Below are positions 6,811-12,419 of a stretch of 12,419 bases of DNA, piece by piece. The DNA is from an uncultured Dorea sp. (lineage in GTDB: Bacteria > Bacillota > Clostridia > Lachnospirales > Lachnospiraceae), in NCBI GenBank assembly GCA_910585725.1, contig CAJUFA010000057.1, positions 1 through 12,419 of the forward strand. Direction: 5' to 3'. Positions within the stretch are counted from its first letter, which is position 1. Every line of letters begins with the position of its first letter. The notes beneath the pieces are model-generated. The model saw only the letters and a list, made by a program, of their open reading frames with translations. It was not told the DNA's origin and did no database searches. A program made the position numbers and the translations under genes.

Positions 6811-9159
6811 ATGTCAGGAGCAATGACTTATGAAGCAATTGATAATCGGATTGCGGCGGAAGCGATCATGAAGGATCATTCTCAGGGACTCGAGATTGTA
6901 GACGGCCATGCGGTAAAGGCGCCGGGGGATTATGAGGATCCCGACCGGCTGTATGACGTGTTAATCGCCCGTATTCGTAAGTACCATCCGTCTACGGACG
7001 TGACGATGATTAAGAAAGCGTACCGACTTGCGACAGAAGCGCATGGGGATCAGTGTCGTAAGTCGGGAGAACCATATATTATTCACCCGCTATGGGTGGG
7101 TATCATACTGGCGGATCTTGAGATGGATAAGGAGACTATTGCCGCAGGACTGCTTCATGATGTGGTAGAGGATACCGAGGTCACGAAGGAAGAGATAGCG
7201 GAAGAGTTTGGGGAAGAAGTGGCGCTTCTGGTGGACGGCGTCACGAAGCTGGGAAGATTGTCCTATTCTTCGGATAAATTAGACGTTCAGGCAGAGAATT
7301 TGCGTAAGATGTTTCTTGCCATGGCGAAGGATATCCGCGTGATCATCATCAAGCTCGCCGACCGTCTTCATAATTTAAGGACGCTGCAATTTACGAAGCC
7401 GGTGAAGCAGAGGGAGAAAGCGAAAGAGACGATGGATATCTACGCGCCTATTGCCCAGCGTCTCGGTATCTCCAGGATAAAGACGGAGCTTGACGATCTG
7501 GCTCTTAAGTATTCCCAGCCGGAGGTTTTTTTTGATCTTGTAAATCAGATCAACGACAGGAAGACAGAGCGGGAGGAATTCGTTCAGCAGATCGTAGAAG
7601 AAGTACAGGCGCACATGGAGAATGCAGGGATCGAGGCAGAAGTCAGCGGCCGCGTAAAGCATTTCTTTAGTATCTATAAGAAGATGGTCAACCAGGATAA
7701 GACGGTGGACCAGGTCTATGACCTCTTTGCGGTCCGTATTATCGTGCAGTCCGTGAGGGATTGTTATGCCGCGCTGGGGGTTATCCATGAGCTGTATACG
7801 CCCATCCCGGGCCGGTTTAAAGATTATATCGCGATGCCGAAGCCCAATATGTACCAGTCTTTGCATACGACGCTGATGAGTTCCGTGGGTCAGCCTTTCG
7901 AGATCCAGATTCGTACGGAAGAGATGCATAAGACGGCGGAGTATGGAATCGCCGCCCATTGGAAATATAAGGAATCTAACGACGGAAAGAAGAGTATTAA
8001 GGCTCAGGAAGAAGAGAAATTAAGCTGGCTTCGGCAGATACTGGAATGGCAGAGAGATATGTCGGATAACCGGGAGTTTATGAGTCTGATTAAGGGGGAT
8101 CTGGATCTTTTTGCGGAGGATGTATACTGTTTTACTCCCCAGGGAGACGTCAAGAATCTTCCGAACGGTTCTACGCCGATTGATTTCGCCTATGCGATTC
8201 ACAGTGCGGTGGGCAATAAGATGGTAGGAGCCAGGGTGAATGGGAAACTGGTGAATATTGATTATAAGATCCAGAACGGCGACAGGATAGAGATTCTGAC
8301 TTCGCAGAATTCCAAAGGTCCCAGCCGCGACTGGCTGAGTATTGTCAAGAGTACGCAGGCTAAGAACAAGATCAATCAATGGTTCAAGAAGGAATTCAAA
8401 GAAGAGAATATTATCAGAGGTAAAGAACTGGTAAGCAATTACTGCAGAACGAAATCTATCGTTCCAAGCCAGATTCTGATTTCCAGATATCAGGAGATCG
8501 TCCAGAAGAAATATGGATTCAAGGATTGGGACTCTGTTCTTGCGGCGATCGGACACGGCGGCCTGAAGGAAGGCCAGGTGGTGAACCGTCTGGTAGAAGA
8601 GTACAGTAAGGAGCACAAGCAGGAGCTTACGGACGAAGGAGTGCTTGAGAAGATTGCGGAAGCGGCGAAGAATAAGGTTCACATCGCCAAGTCAAAGAGC
8701 GGAATCGTCGTAAAAGGAATCGATGATATGGCTGTGCGGTTCTCAAGGTGCTGTAATCCGGTTCCGGGAGATGAGATCGTCGGTTTCGTGACGCGGGGAA
8801 GAGGATTGTCCATTCATCGGACCGATTGTGTGAATATGATCCATCTCACCGAAGTGGAGCGGGCGAGGCTTATAGACGCGGAATGGGAGAACGATGTCGC
8901 GGAGAAAGCAGGCGGGCAATATCTTGCGGAGATCAAGATGTATGCTTATGACAGGAAAGGTCTGCTGATGGAGATGTCCAGGATATTCACGGAGGCGAAT
9001 GTAGACGTTAAGTCTATGAATGTGCGCACCAGTAAGAAGCAGGGGACGGCTACGATAGAAGCAGGATTTATCGTGCATGGACGGGATGAGCTGGAATGGA
9101 TCGTGAATAAGCTTCTGCAAGTAGAGGACGTAATAGATATTGAAAGGACGACAGGTTAG
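6811..9159 (+). CDS. relA: Bifunctional (p)ppGpp synthetase/hydrolase, Rel/SpoT family
   Basis: A 782-residue cytoplasmic, ribosome-associated enzyme that makes and degrades (p)ppGpp in the stringent response. Domains in order: HD hydrolase (RKSGEPYIIHP at 83-93, GLLHDVVEDT at 113-122 with H116/D117, KLADRLHNLRT at 181-191); synthetase (FAVRIIV at 306-312, GRFKDYIAMPKPNMYQSLH at 334-352); TGS (about 435-495, with VYCFTPQGD and FAYAIH); helical region; zinc-finger-like region with SRCCNPVPGD near 645-654 and HRTDC; and a C-terminal ACT domain (about 705-779). The RFKD charge motif at 335-338 is the RXKD form linked to bifunctional Rel/SpoT rather than synthetase-only RelA, and the hydrolase His-Asp pair is intact. 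The N-terminus is about 40 residues longer than in B. subtilis Rel. The next gene starts six bases after the stop. Confidence 0.97.
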   Translation: MSGAMTYEAIDNRIAAEAIMKDHSQGLEIVDGHAVKAPGDYEDPDRLYDVLIARIRKYHPSTDVTMIKKAYRLATEAHGDQCRKSGEPYIIHPLWVGIILADLEMDKETIAAGLLHDVVEDTEVTKEEIAEEFGEEVALLVDGVTKLGRLSYSSDKLDVQAENLRKMFLAMAKDIRVIIIKLADRLHNLRTLQFTKPVKQREKAKETMDIYAPIAQRLGISRIKTELDDLALKYSQPEVFFDLVNQINDRKTEREEFVQQIVEEVQAHMENAGIEAEVSGRVKHFFSIYKKMVNQDKTVDQVYDLFAVRIIVQSVRDCYAALGVIHELYTPIPGRFKDYIAMPKPNMYQSLHTTLMSSVGQPFEIQIRTEEMHKTAEYGIAAHWKYKESNDGKKSIKAQEEEKLSWLRQILEWQRDMSDNREFMSLIKGDLDLFAEDVYCFTPQGDVKNLPNGSTPIDFAYAIHSAVGNKMVGARVNGKLVNIDYKIQNGDRIEILTSQNSKGPSRDWLSIVKSTQAKNKINQWFKKEFKEENIIRGKELVSNYCRTKSIVPSQILISRYQEIVQKKYGFKDWDSVLAAIGHGGLKEGQVVNRLVEEYSKEHKQELTDEGVLEKIAEAAKNKVHIAKSKSGIVVKGIDDMAVRFSRCCNPVPGDEIVGFVTRGRGLSIHRTDCVNMIHLTEVERARLIDAEWENDVAEKAGGQYLAEIKMYAYDRKGLLMEMSRIFTEANVDVKSMNVRTSKKQGTATIEAGFIVHGRDELEWIVNKLLQVEDVIDIERTTG

Positions 9160-9165
9160 CGGAAG

Positions 9166-9786
9166 ATGAGAGTAGAGAGGTTTTTGACAGGAATTATCAG
9201 TACGAATTGTTATCTGGCAATCAACGAAGAGACGAAACAGACGGTGGTGATCGACCCGGCCGCCAGTTCGCCGAAGCTTATGGGCTATATAGAAGAGGAA
9301 GGTCTTAAGATAGAAGCGATTCTCCTGACCCATGGACATTTTGACCATATTATGGGAATTGACGGATTCCTTAAGAAATATGACGCGCCGGTATATGTGC
9401 ATGAGGACGACCAGGAGATGATGGGAGATCCGAAGCTGAACCAGTCTTCGACTTACACGGCGGGATATACATTTTCAGGTGCGGAAAGTATCCGGGACGG
9501 CCAGACGCTTCATCTTGCAGGATATGATTTTGAAGTATTCCATACGCCGGGACATACGCCGGGGTGCTGTTGTTTCTATGTGAGGACGGAAGGCGTGTTG
9601 TTCAGCGGGGATACTTTGTTTGCGAATTCCGTGGGCCGCACAGATTTCCCGGGGAGCAGCACGGAGGCTTTGATTCGTTCCATCCGCGAGAAATTACTGC
9701 CGCTGCCGGACGAGACGCGGGTGTATCCGGGGCATATGGGGGAGACGGCTATCGGACATGAGAGAAAGCATAATCCGTATATTTAG
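9166..9786 (+). CDS. Metallo-beta-lactamase-fold hydrolase, glyoxalase II-like (YqgX type)
   Basis: A 206-residue cytoplasmic protein of the metallo-beta-lactamase fold, binuclear-metal hydrolase branch. Metal ligands seen: THGHFDH at 55-61 (H56, H58, D60, H61), H130 in HTPGHTPG, D149 in SGDTLF, and H190 in YPGH. GRTDFPG at 158-164 and the ending GHERKHNPYI are typical of the GloB/YqgX subfamily, thioester hydrolases of uncertain natural substrate. It lacks the C-terminal domain of true glyoxalase II (about 250 residues), so hydroxyacylglutathione hydrolysis should not be assumed; a low-molecular-weight thiol ester is a general guess. The ATG is six bases after the rel stop, with only GGAAG immediately before it, so translation probably depends on ribosomes ending rel. 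Confidence 0.9.
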   Translation: MRVERFLTGIISTNCYLAINEETKQTVVIDPAASSPKLMGYIEEEGLKIEAILLTHGHFDHIMGIDGFLKKYDAPVYVHEDDQEMMGDPKLNQSSTYTAGYTFSGAESIRDGQTLHLAGYDFEVFHTPGHTPGCCCFYVRTEGVLFSGDTLFANSVGRTDFPGSSTEALIRSIREKLLPLPDETRVYPGHMGETAIGHERKHNPYI

Positions 9787-9818
9787 GAACTGACAGTAAA
9801 GAGGCGGTTGGTTCCTAA
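9783..9818 (+). repeat. Inverted repeat between the hydrolase gene and hemZ
   Basis: TTAGGAAC (9783-9790) and GTTCCTAA (9811-9818) are perfect inverted copies of eight bases separated by 20 bases. The left arm includes the stop codon of the hydrolase gene. The repeat is not followed directly by a T run (AGGGG TTTCT follows), so it does not look like a strong terminator; an mRNA structure or protein-binding site are options. A chance origin is possible. Confidence 0.4.
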
Positions 9819-9847
9819 GGGGTTTCTAAGAATGGAGCAGAGCAGGA

Positions 9848-11332
9848 ATGATTCAGATTATATGTAAGAGTGAAGCGTATACGTATAATGTGTATCATAT
9901 CGTGAAGGCTTTTTTCCCATCTGAAGAGATGATCGGCAGGGTGGAGGAGAAAGCCTCTCATTATGTTATGGTGCAATTACCGGACGCGAAAGAGATTGTA
10001 ATCGGAAATGAAGATAAGAATACGGAAGATTTTTCAAAACCGCTATATGAGGAGTCGGCGCAGGACAAAGAAGGAAAAGATCTTAAGTACCGGATCGACG
10101 TCAGGCTCTATCATGAACTTAAGAGGATAACCGGAAGAACTCTGGCATGGGGGATTCTGACGGGAGTCAGGCCGACCAAGATTGCCATGGAAAAGGCGGA
10201 GGAAGGATGGACGAAGGAACAGTTTGTCCCATGGTTTCAGCAGGATTGTCTGGTAAGCGGTAAGAAGGCCGAACTTTCCTGGGAGATTGCGAGGCGTGAG
10301 CAGGCGCTGCTTCAAAGTCTGGATTGTGAAGAAGGATACAGCCTGTATATAGGGATACCTTTTTGCCCGACTGTCTGTACTTACTGTTCCTTTAGCTCCG
10401 GGGCATTGGCCGACTGGGCGGACCGGGTGGAGGATTATCTTGCCGCCCTGACGAAGGAACTCGTATATATTGCAGAGAAGTCGGTGAAGAAAAGGCTGAA
10501 TACCATCTATATCGGCGGAGGGACGCCGACGACTCTGACGGCGTCTCAATTAGAAAGACTCCTTGACTGTATCGATACGCATTTCAGCAGAGATTATTTG
10601 TTGGAATATACGGTGGAGGCAGGGCGTCCGGACAGTATAACCAGAGACAAGCTGGAAGTCTTGCGAAAGCACGGTATTACCCGTTTATCCGTCAATCCTC
10701 AGAGCATGCAGCAGAAAACCCTGGATGCCATCGGACGGAAGCATAGGGTGGAGGAGATCCTGGAAGCGTTCAGTCTGGCCCGTGGGATGGGGTTTGATAA
10801 TATTAATATGGACCTGATCGCAGGGCTTCCGGGAGAGGATGCAAAAGATATGGAAGATACGCTGCGGCAGATTAAGGAACTTTCGCCGGATAGCCTGACG
10901 GTCCATTCACTGGCGATCAAAAGGGCGGCGAAGATGGAGTGGGCGGATCTTAAGACAGACGCGGACGAGATATACACGACCCTTTCGGAGATGATACGGA
11001 TGTCTTCGGACGCTGCGTCGCAGATGGATATGACGCCGTATTATCTGTACAGACAGAAGAATATCGCCGGAAATTTTGAAAATGTCGGTTATGCCAAGGT
11101 TGACAAAGCAGGAATATACAATATACTTATTATGGAGGAAAAGCAGTCTATAATTGCCGCGGGAGCGGGAGCGTCTACCAAGATTGTGTTGAAGGAGCCG
11201 ATTCCTATGCCCGGCAGTAAGAAGAGAAAGATGACACATCTGATACGTGTGGAGAACGTGAAAGCGATCGACGCTTATATTGAACGTATTGATGAGATGA
11301 TTGAGCGAAAAGGAGAATGGTTATGGCGTTAA
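9848..11332 (+). CDS. hemZ: HemZ-type radical SAM protein (oxygen-independent coproporphyrinogen III oxidase-like)
   Basis: A 494-residue cytoplasmic radical SAM protein of the HemN/HemW/HemZ superfamily. It has an N-terminal extension of about 160 residues, with WGILTGVRPTK at 101-111, typical of HemZ and absent from HemW. The radical SAM cluster motif GIPFCPTVCTYCSF gives C173, C177, C180; the extra Cys of true HemN (CX3CX2CXC) is not present, position 182 being Phe. YIGGGTPTTL at 221-230, EAGRPDSI at 257-264 and SVNPQSM at 281-287 are further family motifs. The name implies coproporphyrinogen III decarboxylation, but this activity is weakly supported for the family in heme-poor anaerobes, and a heme-chaperone or other radical role is possible. 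The start ATG 9848 has only a modest ribosome binding site (GGAG, 9834-9837). The end overlaps hisS by 10 bases. Confidence 0.9.
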   Translation: MIQIICKSEAYTYNVYHIVKAFFPSEEMIGRVEEKASHYVMVQLPDAKEIVIGNEDKNTEDFSKPLYEESAQDKEGKDLKYRIDVRLYHELKRITGRTLAWGILTGVRPTKIAMEKAEEGWTKEQFVPWFQQDCLVSGKKAELSWEIARREQALLQSLDCEEGYSLYIGIPFCPTVCTYCSFSSGALADWADRVEDYLAALTKELVYIAEKSVKKRLNTIYIGGGTPTTLTASQLERLLDCIDTHFSRDYLLEYTVEAGRPDSITRDKLEVLRKHGITRLSVNPQSMQQKTLDAIGRKHRVEEILEAFSLARGMGFDNINMDLIAGLPGEDAKDMEDTLRQIKELSPDSLTVHSLAIKRAAKMEWADLKTDADEIYTTLSEMIRMSSDAASQMDMTPYYLYRQKNIAGNFENVGYAKVDKAGIYNILIMEEKQSIIAAGAGASTKIVLKEPIPMPGSKKRKMTHLIRVENVKAIDAYIERIDEMIERKGEWLWR

Positions 11333-12419
11333 AGAAGAAACCGGTCACCGGAATGAAGGACATGCTCCCCAGAGAGATGGAGATCCGGGACTATGTGATA
11401 CAGTTGGTGAAGGATACTTACAAGACCTATGGGTTTCAGTCTATGGAAACCCCTTGCGTGGAGCATATCGAGAATCTTTGCAGCAAACAGGGCGGAGATA
11501 ACGAGAAGCTGATCTTCAAGATCCTGAAGCGCGGCGAGAAACTGAAGCTTGAAACAGCCCGGACAGAGGACGACCTGGTGGACGGAGGGCTGCGTTATGA
11601 TCTGACGGTGCCTCTTGCAAGATATTATGCGAATCATGCAAATGAACTGCCGTCGCCTTTCAAAGCAATGCAGATCGGTAATGTGTGGCGGGCGGACAGG
11701 CCGCAGAAGGGACGTTTCCGTCAGTTCATGCAATGTGATATCGATATCCTGGGAGAGCCCTCTAATCTGGCGGAGATCGAACTGATCCTGGCTACCACGG
11801 CCATGCTTGGAAAGTTAGATTTCAGGAATTTTACCGTATGTGTCAACGACCGTAATATTCTGAAAGCGATGGCGGCATACAGCGGCTTCAAAGAGGAAGA
11901 CTATGACGAGGTATTCATCGCATTGGATAAGATGGATAAGATCGGAGCAGAAGGAGTAGCGGCGGAACTTCAGGAGATGGGATACGGCAGGGAACAGGCG
12001 GACGCTTATCTGCGCCTTTTTGAAGAGACGGCGGCAGATGTGGAAGGAATCCGTTATCTGAAGGAAAAGCTTGGAGATTGTCTGAGCGGCGCGGCGGCGG
12101 AGGGTCTTGAGATGATCATTTCCAGCGTGGATGCGGCGAAGGACTGCGAATTCAATATCTGTTTTGATCCGACATTGGTAAGAGGGCAGTCTTATTATAC
12201 CGGAACGATATTTGAAGTCAGGATGGATGATTTCGGCGGTTCCGTGGCAGGCGGCGGGCGTTACGATAAGATGATCGGTAAGTTTACCGGACAGGATACG
12301 CCGGCATGCGGATTCTCCATCGGGTTTGAACGGATCGTTATGCTTCTTCTTGAGAATGGCTACGAGGTTCCGGGGAAAGAGAGCAAAAAGGCTTATCTGT
12401 TGGAGAAGAAACTGCCGAA
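11323..12419 (+). CDS. hisS: Histidyl-tRNA synthetase, N-terminal part (truncated by window edge)
   Basis: ATG 11323 opens a frame that stays open to the end of the window (365 complete codons of an expected 410-430). It charges tRNA-His with histidine; class II synthetase, cytoplasmic. Seen: TGMKDMLP at 9-16, the usual KGxxD(M/L)LP start; RYDLTVPLAR at 91-100; motif 2 region GRFRQFMQCDIDILGE at 130-145; the histidine-binding signature LVRGQSYYTGTIFE at 285-298; AGGGRYD at 309-315; and motif 3 GFSIGFERIVMLL at 330-342. AAAAGGAG (11308-11315) is seven bases before the ATG. The start lies inside the last codons of hemZ (10-base overlap, different frame), so the two are probably translationally coupled. 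RYDLTVP instead of RPEGT, and QCDIDI after motif 2, make it the eukaryote/archaea-like type of HisRS. Confidence 0.95.
   Translation, partial: MALKKKPVTGMKDMLPREMEIRDYVIQLVKDTYKTYGFQSMETPCVEHIENLCSKQGGDNEKLIFKILKRGEKLKLETARTEDDLVDGGLRYDLTVPLARYYANHANELPSPFKAMQIGNVWRADRPQKGRFRQFMQCDIDILGEPSNLAEIELILATTAMLGKLDFRNFTVCVNDRNILKAMAAYSGFKEEDYDEVFIALDKMDKIGAEGVAAELQEMGYGREQADAYLRLFEETAADVEGIRYLKEKLGDCLSGAAAEGLEMIISSVDAAKDCEFNICFDPTLVRGQSYYTGTIFEVRMDDFGGSVAGGGRYDKMIGKFTGQDTPACGFSIGFERIVMLLLENGYEVPGKESKKAYLLEKKLP

Noticed and set aside
8020..8682. 220-codon antisense ORF inside rel
   Set aside because: It lies opposite conserved TGS and helical-domain coding sequence; long antisense frames arise from the codon bias here, and no family motif is seen.
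8743..9402. 219-codon antisense ORF across the rel/hydrolase junction
   Set aside because: Opposite two well-supported genes, with a composition rich in His/Arg/Ile as expected of a shadow frame.

Overview
This window looks like a stretch of chromosome from an anaerobic Clostridia, most probably Lachnospiraceae. The reasons are the gene order, the moderate base composition, AAGGAGG-type ribosome binding sites, and the SCIFF peptide/maturase pair placed directly before a fused secDF gene. All recognised genes lie on the + strand. There is no sign of tRNA, rRNA, CRISPR, insertion sequence or prophage. The assignment rests on recognised protein motifs and remembered synteny, not on a database search.

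Left part (1-4331): the tail of a small membrane protein (TIGR04086-like) runs off the left edge. A strong extended -10 promoter (264-292) then drives scfA, a 47-residue six-cysteine ribosomal peptide. A hairpin follows that probably lets only part of the transcription continue. A 176-base spacer holding a possible 41-codon ORF leads to scfB, the radical SAM/SPASM enzyme expected to install a Cys-to-Thr thioether (ranthipeptide) in ScfA. scfB is followed 15 bases later by secDF, and an intrinsic terminator closes the unit. No dedicated peptidase or exporter for ScfA is visible. The constant company of Sec genes is the most suggestive clue to its biology.

Right part (4411-12419): a RecJ-type DHH exonuclease is followed by a second strong promoter whose -35 box overlaps the recJ stop codon. 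That promoter heads a compact run: apt (adenine salvage), a bifunctional Rel/SpoT-type (p)ppGpp synthetase/hydrolase, a small metallo-beta-lactamase-fold hydrolase, a HemZ-type radical SAM protein, and hisS, which overlaps hemZ by 10 bases and runs off the right edge. Gaps within this run are 42, 6 and 61 bases plus the overlap, so one operon linking nucleotide salvage, stringent response and tRNA charging is likely.

Three protein-level oddities stand out. The SecF half of SecDF has Ala where the proton-relay Asp is expected. The HisRS is of the eukaryote/archaea-like type rather than the E. coli type. The Rel protein has an N-terminal extension of about 40 residues.
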